NCBI GenBank assembly: GCA_965219915.1
Contig: OZ244794.1
Span: 682,001 to 746,000, forward strand
Reading direction: 5' to 3'
Length of the DNA: 64,000 bases
Source: Bin80 sp965219915
GTDB taxonomy: Bacteria > Bacteroidota > Rhodothermia > Rhodothermales > Bin80
Both the position numbers and the translations under genes were made by a program. Each line of letters starts with the position of its first letter. The first letter of the stretch is position 1. Shown in pieces: positions 19,057 through 28,280 of the stretch. The notes under the pieces are model-generated. The model had not been told where the DNA came from, did not search any database, and was given only the letters and a program-made list of their open reading frames with translations.

Positions 19057-22000
19057 TTATCGGATGAGCGTCATTGATTGCTGGGATATGCTGGTGCCAG
19101 CTTCCATTCTAATCCAGTACGTTCCAGGCGCTAGATGACGCATGTTCACGTTGACTGCATATCCTCCGGCCTCATGTGCACGATCAACGACAGTCAGCAC
19201 TTCCTGGCCAAGTATGTTGAAGATTGTGATACGCACCGGCATAGCATCTGGCAGAACGTAGCTGATGTTTGTCTGGTCGCTGAATGGGTTTGGGAAATTT
19301 GGATAGAGCACAAGGTCGGTGGATGTCGGGATAACCGGTGTATTCTCCGTCATCAGATAGTACTCGGCGTTCAGAATTTTCCAGAAGTCTCCGTTTGACT
19401 GCTGACTGCTGCTGTTGTTAATTAAATCCAGTCGAAGTTGATAGGGTTGTTTTAGGGATCCAAGATCAAACCAAGACTCAATCATCGACGGAGATTCACC
19501 TGCAAAAACACCTTCTCCGCTTTCCGTTCTCGCCGGATATCCGTTACCGGGTATCAGTCTAGTCCAGGTGTAGCCGCCATCTTCGGTTACGCTTACGTAT
19601 GCCGAGTTTCCCTGATCCAGGCAATAGGAGTGCAGCAAAAGCAGCATCGTGCGCTGCGAAATTTCTGAAAAGTAAACGGGCTTGAGCACGATGGAGGATT
19701 GCTGATGCGACGCAGGCGCCTCTGCAAGGTAAACGTTATCAGAGAAATCCCAATCTCCACTGAGATATGCGTCAGGAAGGGCTGCGACGGGGCTGTGTGT
19801 AGCGAGATACAATTTCATTAACGTTCCCGGGGGATCTCCGCCGGGGGTACGAACATTGCCGTCAAAGTCTCTGACCGTTATGTGATACCCCAGCGCACCA
19901 CTCTGTTTTGAACTGGGCACGGGAACGTCTGCATAAAACCAGTTCGAGGCTTCCAGTACAGGTCTGAGCCGGAAGATTCCCAAGGCTTCCAGACGTGAAT
20001 CCTCCACTTCATAAAGATTCAGCCGGACGGATTCTATGCCCGTGTCATCTTCGGCAGCCATTTGAATATGCGTAACAGGTTCGCCATACCTGACGAAGCC
20101 GTGCTCAAATGGAGCATACAGAATCTCTGGGGATATCCGATCCACGGGGGGATCCGCCAGGACACGTACACCCCGGATTGCCCACCCCGCATAATTGTGT
20201 GTTGTAGATTCGGAATTTCCAATTCCTGTACCAAACGCCAGGCGCGTACTGACTTCAAACCGAAAAACATCTTCGGGCGCATCTGGAAGCGGCACACGAA
20301 CGCGACGCCAGCCAAAACTAGAGCCCCCAAAGGCCGGAGTTCCAGACAGCGGGTTCCCACGCGTATGGTCCACGACCCCGTTATAACCCCACTGTGGTTC
20401 GGCGACCATCCAGGATTGACCACCATCTGTAGAAATCTGAATTTGGCCACCATCATGAACTACACCACCCATTTCTCCCGGACCGGGGACTCCGGTATGT
20501 TCAAAATCATACCAGTGCCAGAACTCAAGATGTGCATTGGGGTATCCGGCGATATTGACCTCGGGCAAAGATAGCAGGCTCAGCGCAGACTGATCACTGT
20601 AGGACGCATCCGGGTCGGTTACCCAGAGTGGCCCTGTGTACCCGAAAATAGAATCATCTGGGGCCCATTCACCAGAGGTCAGTCCGGGCCACTCCGAAGA
20701 ATTCCATGCTCCGATCTCATTGGGTCCGGGAATCACATCAAGCCTCAACTGGGCTTCTCCCTCAAGAGGAAAGTGGGCGACGTTGGGTGGATCGGCCTCG
20801 TCGTACGCAAGCACCCGATACTCCATCCAGGTCCCGGGTACAGATATTCCTGTATTACTGGCCAACGGGGGTATGCCGGAATATGAATCGTTTCCCCCGT
20901 GGCTAAGAAGAAGGACTCCGCTTTCGGTCTCCTGATTGCTGGGCAGGGTCTTTGTGTATAGAAGTTCAACTTTCGATACGGCTTCATCGTCCGTCACCTG
21001 GACAGAAATGGTCAGAGGGATCTGCTCCTGCGTTACATGTGTGACAGGAGTGTAGAGAATCTCAGGCGGCTGTGTGTCCGGTCCCAACTTCACACGGAAG
21101 AGCTCATCAGGCGCAGACATGGGGAGTTTCATGGAACCGACATCCGTGGATGCCTGGATATAGTACTCTAGGGACTGCGTATTAGCGGGTACTGTTATCT
21201 CGGCTTTCCACGTCTGCAGGCTTTCGTTGACCATGTTTACCGTCAAGAAACTTCCTGAGTTCAGGCGATAGATCACCGCTGCATTAGTGATCGAAAAACC
21301 AAGTGCTTCAATGTCAGCCTCAAATTGAACTGGAGAACTAAAGTCGATATGGCGCGGAGGAGGCGTGTGAACGATTACGGGTATGCCAGTGGCAGGCCCC
21401 AAAAAACCCCGGTGCGCGAAGACATCATAGATTTGGCCTGAGTAAAGCTTGTCGTAATGCGCGTCATCAACCAGCAGCAAAGCCTGAACCATATCTGCCA
21501 GCGTAAAATCACCCGCCAAGTAAGGAAAGGCTGCAATATGCATGCGATCCGTCACTTCACGTCCGAAACGTTCCCAGAGCTGCATCATGAGGGCGGACCA
21601 AGTTTGCGCATAGTAATAAAAATCACAGCTCAGGCTACAATCGTTTTCGATCGTATCATAGTGAGCATTACCATCGGCACGTCTTCCGCCCCAGAAGACG
21701 CCGTCCCAGGGAAAGACATCTCGCCAGTCTCCCATCGGAACCTGGCCGGACTCCATAAGATGTCTGCGATAAGAGACCGCCCAGTAGTCAGAGAATCCTT
21801 CTGCCAGTACCCCAGGCTCTCCAGAGATCCGGGGGTGGAAGCCCATATGTTCATACATAATTGCATGACCATACTCGTGAAGAATCACGCCGGCATCCTC
21901 TGCGTCATCGGCTCCACCATCTCCGAAGTGCAGGGAATTAGTCCAGTACTGGAAATAGGATTGATCTTCGGCAAACGCGTGAGGATCTACCCTTACAGGG

Positions 22001-23130
22001 ATTGATGGTGGGGGATGTCCGAGGTTCAGGCCTTGTATGTAGCGTTGGCTCTGGTCAATGAAGTGGTATGACATAACGGCTTCAAAGCGCTTGTCGTTTC
22101 GCGTGTACTTGAAGCTGTTCTGATCGCTCTCTTCTGGAGCATGAGAACCTATGATTCTCACCCATGGTCCATTCAGCCGGTATAGGCCATCGCTTGAGCT
22201 TTGCTCAATATCCCGAAGGTTTTCGGTGATTAGCAGATTGTTAAGTGCGTCGCTGTCCTGGTCGTTGTTGTCTACATAGATCCCCCCATAAGGTTGGCCC
22301 GAGGCGGTCAGGGGGTCATACATCCATACGGATCCCTGCCCGGAGGGGTGCTGATCAGTTTCTTCCGGGTCTGGCGGATGGTGGTGTTGGGCGGACATCT
22401 CTTCTGTGTGTGCACGAGAGAATATGCGCAGGTCCATCAACTGAATCAGCGCTCCAGTGTTTGCATCCAAAACAACCTCCCATTCTCCCGGAGAGGAATC
22501 CGGCCAGACGATAATGCGCCAGACTAGTCGGGGCGGATTGTCGGGAAGTACAAGGAGATCGGGTGTCCTTGAACTTGCGCCTGTTTCAGAAACCGCACGT
22601 TGCGCCAGAGATTCAGCCTGGGTAGCGTTTAATGCAGGTACAGGATTAAAGGAAGTGATGTTTTCCAGATGAGGAGCGTAGCCGCTGATCACCATAGTCG
22701 GCAAGCCTACTCTGTCCAGGTTTACATGCACAAAGCGTCCATATACCTTGACGCCGGCCAGCGTTTGCTGAAAGGTGAGGTGCTCTGCGCCGAGGGATTG
22801 TTTTTCGCTGACCAGTTCAAGGACTTCAGGTGTGTCTATACCGAATCGGGTACCATCTTCGGCCAGCCATTTGCGCGCGGTTGCCTCTGCGGTGGCTTCC
22901 GGGGTTGTCGTCGGGGTTAGCTGATAAGCTGCTCGAAAAATTCCGAGCTCCTTATCAATCCGGCCGTTCTGTACGCGTGTACTGGGGATATGGCCCCAGA
23001 CATCCTGTGTTACGACGGCAGCCTGGGAGGCTGCCGGGAGCGACTGTACTGCGCCAGAGCGATCCTGGGCCTCTGCAAGGAAAGTGCAGGGGAGTATGAA
23101 GGCGAATACAATAAGAGCCTTGTACTCCAT
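19057..23130 (-). CDS. Secreted zinc metalloprotease, fungalysin/thermolysin-like, with T9SS tail
   Basis: 1357 residues from the ATG at 23130 (MEYKALIVFAFILPCTFLAEAQ, a signal peptide); an upstream start at 23208 would run back into metK. The N-terminal part resembles an FTP propeptide (FQQTLAGVKVYGRFVHVNLD). The zinc site ILHEYGHAIMYEHM lies near residue 415, with a probable third ligand in AEGFSDYWAV about 25 residues later, giving a gluzincin HExxH-E layout. Long beta-rich modules follow, and the C terminus (LYPNFPNPFSDQT onward) is a T9SS sorting domain. It should be exported and either released or surface-attached. It begins 17 bp after metK. Confidence 0.87.
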   Translation of the reverse strand: MEYKALIVFAFILPCTFLAEAQDRSGAVQSLPAASQAAVVTQDVWGHIPSTRVQNGRIDKELGIFRAAYQLTPTTTPEATAEATARKWLAEDGTRFGIDTPEVLELVSEKQSLGAEHLTFQQTLAGVKVYGRFVHVNLDRVGLPTMVISGYAPHLENITSFNPVPALNATQAESLAQRAVSETGASSRTPDLLVLPDNPPRLVWRIIVWPDSSPGEWEVVLDANTGALIQLMDLRIFSRAHTEEMSAQHHHPPDPEETDQHPSGQGSVWMYDPLTASGQPYGGIYVDNNDQDSDALNNLLITENLRDIEQSSSDGLYRLNGPWVRIIGSHAPEESDQNSFKYTRNDKRFEAVMSYHFIDQSQRYIQGLNLGHPPPSIPVRVDPHAFAEDQSYFQYWTNSLHFGDGGADDAEDAGVILHEYGHAIMYEHMGFHPRISGEPGVLAEGFSDYWAVSYRRHLMESGQVPMGDWRDVFPWDGVFWGGRRADGNAHYDTIENDCSLSCDFYYYAQTWSALMMQLWERFGREVTDRMHIAAFPYLAGDFTLADMVQALLLVDDAHYDKLYSGQIYDVFAHRGFLGPATGIPVIVHTPPPRHIDFSSPVQFEADIEALGFSITNAAVIYRLNSGSFLTVNMVNESLQTWKAEITVPANTQSLEYYIQASTDVGSMKLPMSAPDELFRVKLGPDTQPPEILYTPVTHVTQEQIPLTISVQVTDDEAVSKVELLYTKTLPSNQETESGVLLLSHGGNDSYSGIPPLASNTGISVPGTWMEYRVLAYDEADPPNVAHFPLEGEAQLRLDVIPGPNEIGAWNSSEWPGLTSGEWAPDDSIFGYTGPLWVTDPDASYSDQSALSLLSLPEVNIAGYPNAHLEFWHWYDFEHTGVPGPGEMGGVVHDGGQIQISTDGGQSWMVAEPQWGYNGVVDHTRGNPLSGTPAFGGSSFGWRRVRVPLPDAPEDVFRFEVSTRLAFGTGIGNSESTTHNYAGWAIRGVRVLADPPVDRISPEILYAPFEHGFVRYGEPVTHIQMAAEDDTGIESVRLNLYEVEDSRLEALGIFRLRPVLEASNWFYADVPVPSSKQSGALGYHITVRDFDGNVRTPGGDPPGTLMKLYLATHSPVAALPDAYLSGDWDFSDNVYLAEAPASHQQSSIVLKPVYFSEISQRTMLLLLHSYCLDQGNSAYVSVTEDGGYTWTRLIPGNGYPARTESGEGVFAGESPSMIESWFDLGSLKQPYQLRLDLINNSSSQQSNGDFWKILNAEYYLMTENTPVIPTSTDLVLYPNFPNPFSDQTNISYVLPDAMPVRITIFNILGQEVLTVVDRAHEAGGYAVNVNMRHLAPGTYWIRMEAGTSISQQSMTLIR

Positions 23131-23147
23131 ACTGAAAGATCGGTCAT

Positions 23148-24308
23148 TTATGCTGCTGCAGACTTGGCGTGGACGCGGAGCTTCTCTACTGCATCCAGTT
23201 GCTCCCACGGGAAGTCACTGCGACCGAAATGACCATAAGCGGCTGTCTTCTGGTAGATGGGCTGTTTGAGTCGTAGGTCATTTATGATGCCCGCTGGACT
23301 CAAATCAAATGTCTCCTGTATGATTTCCGTCAGATCGTTATCCGAGAGTCCATGTGCTACAGTGCCGGACGAGTCAACATATATAGAGACTGGCTCGGGT
23401 TTGGCGATTACGTAGGCGAGTTGGATTTCAACCATTCCGGCTAAACCGGCAGCCACCAGGTTTTTAGCTACATAGCGTGCGGCATACGCGGCTGAACGGT
23501 CCACTTTAGATGGGTCTTTTCCGCTGAAAGCGCCGCCTCCGTGCGCACCCCGCCCACCATAAGTGTCCACAATAATTTTGCGGCCGGTTAGTCCGGCGTC
23601 GGCATGTGGTCCACCGAGTACGAACTGTCCCGTACGGTTGACATAAAGTATCAACCCATCGTCTCTGAGATGGGAAGGAATTACACGCGGCAGCAGGTAT
23701 TTTTCTATGTCCGCCTTGATTTGGTCCTGTTCGACAGCGGCATCATGTTGTGTGGCAATAACTACAGTGTGAATCCTCTGCGGGACCCTTCCCGTATGGT
23801 CGTACTGAACGGTTACCTGACTTTTCGAATCTGGACGCAGGTATGGCATAATGGATTCAAACTTGCGGATTCGGGCTAATTCCTGCACAAGTCGGTGGGC
23901 GTACATTAGGGGAATCGGCATGAGTGACGAATCATCTTCGCGGCAGGCAAACCCGAACATCATGCCTTGGTCCCCTGCGCCCTTTTTTCCGATCCCCTTA
24001 GATATATCGTCACTTTGCCCATGAATGTGATCGGTCACGCAAACCGAGTTGGCAGCAAAGTTCAGCTCAGGGTAGGTATACCCGATTTGACGAAGAACTT
24101 TACGCACGACTGCTTCGTGGTCCACCTGTGTCATAGCACGGGTTTCGCCGGCCAAGATGACATTATTGGAGGTGACCATTGTTTCAACAGCTACACGGCT
24201 GTTTGCATCCTGTCTCAGGTACTCGTCCAGGATGGCGTCCGAGATCTGGTCTGCGATCTTGTCCGGGTGTCCCTCAGACACCGACTCAGATGTAAATAAG
24301 TAGGCCAT
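23148..24308 (-). CDS. metK: S-adenosylmethionine synthase
   Basis: 386 residues, standard length. Diagnostic motifs include SEGHPDKIADQISDAILD at the N terminus, GAGDQGMMFGFA, and GGGAFSGKDPSKVDRSAAY in the C-terminal half. It makes SAM from methionine and ATP in the cytosol, feeding methylation reactions whose product is handled by AhcY. The gene diverges from acpP across a 186-bp gap that holds a perfect inverted repeat. Confidence 0.97.
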   Translation of the reverse strand: MAYLFTSESVSEGHPDKIADQISDAILDEYLRQDANSRVAVETMVTSNNVILAGETRAMTQVDHEAVVRKVLRQIGYTYPELNFAANSVCVTDHIHGQSDDISKGIGKKGAGDQGMMFGFACREDDSSLMPIPLMYAHRLVQELARIRKFESIMPYLRPDSKSQVTVQYDHTGRVPQRIHTVVIATQHDAAVEQDQIKADIEKYLLPRVIPSHLRDDGLILYVNRTGQFVLGGPHADAGLTGRKIIVDTYGGRGAHGGGAFSGKDPSKVDRSAAYAARYVAKNLVAAGLAGMVEIQLAYVIAKPEPVSIYVDSSGTVAHGLSDNDLTEIIQETFDLSPAGIINDLRLKQPIYQKTAAYGHFGRSDFPWEQLDAVEKLRVHAKSAAA

Positions 24309-24397
24309 TTAGTGCGACATATACGTATAAGAAGGACTAGAACCGTTATGCGGTATGTCTGGTTCAATTGGGGCAATTAGCGGTTCAACGCATTGAG

Positions 24398-24422
24398 CGG
24401 CAAAAATCTCACGTTTTTGCCG
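24398..24422. promoter_or_regulatory. Perfect 9-bp inverted repeat between metK and acpP
   Basis: CGGCAAAAA and TTTTTGCCG flank a 7-base spacer. Position between divergent promoters suggests either a dimeric regulator operator or a hairpin in the acpP leader. The stem ends in TTTTTGCCG rather than a trailing T-run, so termination is less likely. Confidence 0.5.
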
Positions 24423-24494
24423 TAATTTTGTGTCCCAGCGCTGTTTGAGATCGTGCGCTGTGTACTTTTATCATCAAGACAAAAGAAAATAGCA

Positions 24495-24731
24495 ATGGCA
24501 GGATTGGAAGATAGGGTCAAGGCAATCGTAGCAGACAAGTTAGGTGTGGACGAGGACAGCATTCAGAAGAGTGCCTCCTTCACTGACGACCTTGGAGCAG
24601 ACTCCCTTGACACCGTCGAATTGATCATGGAGTTTGAGAAAGAGTTTGACATAAGTATTCCAGATGAGGATGCTGAGACGATCGCCACCGTTGGAAAAGC
24701 GATAGAGTACCTCGCCGAAAAGGCCGTTTGA
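24495..24731 (+). CDS. acpP: Acyl carrier protein
   Basis: 78 residues from ATG 24495; an earlier in-frame start at 24453 would add 14 residues absent from the family. The Ser that receives phosphopantetheine is in GADSLDTVEL. The protein is small and acidic, as expected. It carries growing acyl chains in type II fatty-acid synthesis. fabF follows after 25 bp, the usual pairing. The common downstream partner rnc is not present here. Confidence 0.96.
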   Translation: MAGLEDRVKAIVADKLGVDEDSIQKSASFTDDLGADSLDTVELIMEFEKEFDISIPDEDAETIATVGKAIEYLAEKAV

Positions 24732-24756
24732 GGACTCCTTACCGGACACTTTAGGC

Positions 24757-26022
24757 ATGACCATTTCACACAAATCGCGTCGTGTCGTAGTGACGGGGAT
24801 GGGGGCGCTGACCCCCCTGGGGCATTCTCCAGATGTCTTCTGGGAAGGGTTGATGGAGGGTAAGAGTGGTGCAGCGCCCATCACCCACTTCGACGCAGAG
24901 AACTTCGCTACCAAGTTTGCTTGCGAAGTGAAGGGATTTGATCCTTTAGATCATTTGGATCGGCGGGAGTCGCGGAAGATGGATCCGTTTGCCCAGTATG
25001 CTGTGGTTGCCGCCGCGCAGGCGGTGGAGCATTCAGGTCTGGAGCCGGATAAAATGTCCCAGGACGAGCGGGATCGAACTGCCGTAGTCATTGGCAGCGG
25101 GATCGGGGGACTCCAGGTTTTTCATGAGCAGACCGAAAGCTACATCAAACGTGGCCCTCGCCGTATTTCCCCGTTCTTTATTCCGAAGCTGATTCCAGAT
25201 ATCGTCAGTGGACATGTTTCGATACGATACGGGTTCCGTGGCCCCAATTACTGTGTCGTCAGCGCTTGTGCTACGGGCAATAACAACATCAGTGATGTGT
25301 TCATGATGATGCAGCGCGGCATGATTGATGCAGCATTATGTGGAGGGGCAGAAGCTGCAATCAGCGAGTTGGGGATCGGAGGCTTTAACGCTCTCCGGGC
25401 GCTCTCAACACGTAATGATGATCCTGCGACGGCCAGTCGACCTTTTGACAAAACCCGCGACGGGTTCGTGCTCGGCGAGGGGGCTGGGGTGCTTGTGATT
25501 GAATCGCTCGAGCGTGCACAGGCCCGCGGGGCAAACATTTACGCCGAAATCATTGGGGTTGGTATGAGTGCTGATGCGAATCATATCACTGCCCCCGATC
25601 CGAACGGGCATGGCGCAATGCTCGCGATGCGCAATATGTTGGCTGACGCAGATCTGAAGCCCGAAGATGTTGATTACCTTAATATGCACGGGACCGCTAC
25701 ACCACTAGGGGATATTGCAGAGACCAAGTCCGTGAAACAGGTCTTTGGCGAGCACGCCTACGAGATGAATGTCTCTTCTACCAAGAGCATGACCGGACAC
25801 CTACTCGGTGCGGCAGGAGCCGTTGAGGCTATCGCAACGATTCAAGCGATCTGTAATGATATGGTGCCTCCGACGATAAATTTCGTTACACCAGATCCAG
25901 ATTGTGATCTCAACTACACATTCAATGAGCCGCAGAAACGTCGAATAGATGTAGCGGTGTCCAATGCGTTTGGTTTTGGCGGTCACAATACATCAGTAGC
26001 TTTCCGAAAATTTGTAGCCTGA
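24757..26022 (+). CDS. fabF: Beta-ketoacyl-ACP synthase II
   Basis: 421 residues. The Cys-His-His triad of the thiolase-fold condensing enzymes is visible: Cys in VSACATGNNN, His in NMHGTATPLGD, and His in TKSMTGHLLGAAG. The C-terminal glycine-rich NAFGFGGHN motif is also present. It elongates acyl-ACP with malonyl-ACP in the cytosol, downstream of acpP in one operon. Confidence 0.96.
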   Translation: MTISHKSRRVVVTGMGALTPLGHSPDVFWEGLMEGKSGAAPITHFDAENFATKFACEVKGFDPLDHLDRRESRKMDPFAQYAVVAAAQAVEHSGLEPDKMSQDERDRTAVVIGSGIGGLQVFHEQTESYIKRGPRRISPFFIPKLIPDIVSGHVSIRYGFRGPNYCVVSACATGNNNISDVFMMMQRGMIDAALCGGAEAAISELGIGGFNALRALSTRNDDPATASRPFDKTRDGFVLGEGAGVLVIESLERAQARGANIYAEIIGVGMSADANHITAPDPNGHGAMLAMRNMLADADLKPEDVDYLNMHGTATPLGDIAETKSVKQVFGEHAYEMNVSSTKSMTGHLLGAAGAVEAIATIQAICNDMVPPTINFVTPDPDCDLNYTFNEPQKRRIDVAVSNAFGFGGHNTSVAFRKFVA

Positions 26023-26204
26023 GTCAGGTCCACCCAGCAATCGCGGTGTACCCTACCTGTTTTTCTGGAATGCTTTGATCCGTATTACCACTGTTTAGGA
26101 GTGTGAGGTCTTGGCCGCGCACGGCCGAGCCGGCATTACCGGTTCACGGGGAGTTTGGTAAGGAGTGGATATATCTGTAACTGAGGACGGGGGCGGTGGT
26201 CTAT
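26023..26204. other. Intergenic region between convergent fabF and fur
   Basis: No reading frame is supported. A loose inverted pairing of CAGGT with ACCTG followed by TTTTTC near 26055-26065 might terminate fabF transcription, but the stem is long-range and weak. Confidence 0.35.
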
Positions 26205-26678
26205 TCACGCCGCTGCGCCGCGGTTGGTGCAGTCTGCTCGCTGGCAGTGGCCGTAAAGGTTGAGTGCGTGGCGCTTTATCTCGAAGGTATAGATGTCTGC
26301 AACCATTTCCTGGATCTTTTGGATGCGTGGATCACAAAATTCCATGACATGGTGACAATCCAGGCAGATCAAATGATCATGCTGCCAAAAGCGGAAGGAA
26401 GGTTCATATTTGGCCTGCGAGTTTCCAAACTGATGTCGGACTACGAGGTCGGAATCCAAAAGCAGACTTAGCGTATTGTAGACTGTAGCACGACTGATCG
26501 AGTGTTTTTGCTGCTTCAGTTGAAGGTACAGCGTATCTGCATCTATGTGTCCCGTGGCATCGTATATGGCATCAAGAACGACAAGTCGTGCCTGGGTTTG
26601 CCGCAGGCCCCTACGTTTTAGAAATGCTATAAAAAGGTCGCGGACTTCTTTGCGCTGATCTGGGGAGAGTCTCGACAA
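26205..26678 (-). CDS. Fur-family metalloregulator
   Basis: 157 residues. The winged-helix recognition helix is in SRATVYNTLSLL (62-73). The metal-sensing part contains HDHLICLDC (100-108) and GHCQRADC (143-150), giving the two CxxC/CxxxxC cysteine pairs of a structural zinc site. It should repress target promoters as a metal-loaded dimer. Whether it senses iron, zinc, manganese or peroxide cannot be read with confidence. It diverges from the TPR gene. Confidence 0.9.
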   Translation of the reverse strand: MSRLSPDQRKEVRDLFIAFLKRRGLRQTQARLVVLDAIYDATGHIDADTLYLQLKQQKHSISRATVYNTLSLLLDSDLVVRHQFGNSQAKYEPSFRFWQHDHLICLDCHHVMEFCDPRIQKIQEMVADIYTFEIKRHALNLYGHCQRADCTNRGAAA

Positions 26679-26780
26679 TGCAGTACTGGGTGGTTGATGT
26701 TTATACCTTACACGGGGGAATCCAGCGTGTTCCGGTAAACAGAGTTACAATAGTATGCTGAAATCCTGTTTTCTTAGGGC

Positions 26781-26815
26781 GAAAAAACACCCCGTTCATT
26801 TGAAGTTTCGGGTGT
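26781..26815 (-). terminator. Intrinsic terminator-like hairpin, minus orientation
   Basis: Read on the minus strand, ACACCCG and CGGGGTGT form a 7-bp stem followed at once by TTTTTT. It lies upstream of the minus-strand fur gene and downstream of nothing on that strand, so it would stop antisense transcription from the TPR gene or attenuate a long fur leader. Confidence 0.5.
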
Positions 26816-26864
26816 ATTTGCGTAACTTAGGTCTGCGCTCGATAAGCCCCATTGAGGTAGTTCA

Positions 26865-28274
26865 ATGAGTATTTATTATGATTACAGAGACGACGATTCG
26901 TCTGAGGGTCAGAATATCAGGGCCTTGATCAATGCTTTTGAGCGCAGAAGTCCTGAGACTTATTTTGATGTTGATTCGCTTGATAAAATAGCGTTTCACT
27001 ACTTTGAATCCGGTCGATTCGAGGAAGCACTTTCCGCAATTGATCAGATTCTGACAGTTCAGCCTTTTTCCGCATATACTTGGCTCAAGCGAGGTGTCTT
27101 GTTGGGAAATCTGTGCCGTTATGAAGATTCCCATCAGTCATTGGAAAAAGCGCTCAGCCTCAATCCGCATGACAGCGAGATTTTGCTCAATATGGGCCTA
27201 ACGCTTGAGGCACTTGGGTGCGATGATGAGGCCGTCAAGCGTTTTGATGAGGCCGTTCGTTTGGATCCGCTTAATGAGGATGCAAACTTCCATCTGGGTT
27301 GTGCATCTGCCCGACTGGGCAGGATTGAAGAGGCGGTTGCCAATCTGCGGATGTGTGCAGATCGAAACCCAGAGCACCCGGATGTCTGGTTTGAGCTCGG
27401 TTACTGCTACGATATTCTTCAGGATTTCGAGGCGAGCCTGGAAGCTTATTCGCACCAGATTGATTTAGATCCGTACTCGTGTGAGACCTGGTTCAATAAG
27501 GGGGTGGTGTTGACGAAGCTTGGGCGAATGGAGGAGGCCCTGCACTGTTATGATCTCACGCTGGATATTGACCCAGGCTTCATACCGGGTTACCACAATC
27601 GAGGTAACACGCTGGCCCTGTTCGGGCGCTTTGAGGAGGCGATAGAGTGCTATCAAGAGATTCTTGATCGCTTGGGTGATGATGCACAGGCATATTGCAA
27701 TATGGCGCTCGCTGCGGCAGAGTTGGACGAACTGGATCGCAGTATCCGCTTGTTTCGGAAATCGCTAAATATCGAGCCTGACTTTGCCATGGCGTGGCAT
27801 GGATTAGGTTGCTGCTATACGGAGCTCGGACGTCATCGCTTGGCGGTTAGGGCGCATACAAAGGCTACCGAACTTTCTGGAGATAACCTGGATTTCTGGT
27901 GTTGCAGGGCTGATGCTGAATTAATTGCAGGATACAAACGGAAGGCAGTCAAGTCGTTCAGAAGAATGACCGAGTTACTCCCTGACGATCATCGAGTCTG
28001 GATGGAGTACGCATCAGTACTGTCCCAAAACGGAAAGACACGCGAGGCGTGCAAGGCGTATGAGCGTGCAATCAAGCTGGATCCGGAGTGCCCGACGGCG
28101 TGGTATCAGTATTCTGAACTTCTATTTATGCTTGGCAAGGTTGATCTGTGCCTGGATGCGCTATCAAAGTCCTTTGAGCTAAATCCAGAGTACAGGAAGC
28201 GGTTCAGGAAGCACTGTCCTCCAGAGATATACAATCATCCGCGTTTCAGAGAACGCGTCGGGATAGATTATTAA
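26865..28274 (+). CDS. Tetratricopeptide repeat protein
   Basis: 469 residues composed almost wholly of consecutive 34-residue TPR units (about 11-12) from residue 40 onward, each with the W/L-G-A-P spacing, for example AWHGLGCCYTELGRH and AWYQYSELLFMLGKV. No signal peptide or membrane span is visible, so it is likely cytosolic. TPR arrays mediate protein-protein binding; the partner is unknown. The next gene follows after 6 bp, so they are probably cotranscribed. The gene diverges from fur. Confidence 0.9.
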   Translation: MSIYYDYRDDDSSEGQNIRALINAFERRSPETYFDVDSLDKIAFHYFESGRFEEALSAIDQILTVQPFSAYTWLKRGVLLGNLCRYEDSHQSLEKALSLNPHDSEILLNMGLTLEALGCDDEAVKRFDEAVRLDPLNEDANFHLGCASARLGRIEEAVANLRMCADRNPEHPDVWFELGYCYDILQDFEASLEAYSHQIDLDPYSCETWFNKGVVLTKLGRMEEALHCYDLTLDIDPGFIPGYHNRGNTLALFGRFEEAIECYQEILDRLGDDAQAYCNMALAAAELDELDRSIRLFRKSLNIEPDFAMAWHGLGCCYTELGRHRLAVRAHTKATELSGDNLDFWCCRADAELIAGYKRKAVKSFRRMTELLPDDHRVWMEYASVLSQNGKTREACKAYERAIKLDPECPTAWYQYSELLFMLGKVDLCLDALSKSFELNPEYRKRFRKHCPPEIYNHPRFRERVGIDY

Positions 28275-28280
28275 ATAGTC

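Noticed and set aside
21457..22005. Plus-strand frame of 182 codons
   Set aside because: Antisense to the metalloprotease zinc-site region, whose motifs are convincing on the minus strand.
24309..24494. SAM riboswitch upstream of metK
   Set aside because: No SAM-I, SAM-II or SAH aptamer core could be recognised; only a simple palindrome is present.
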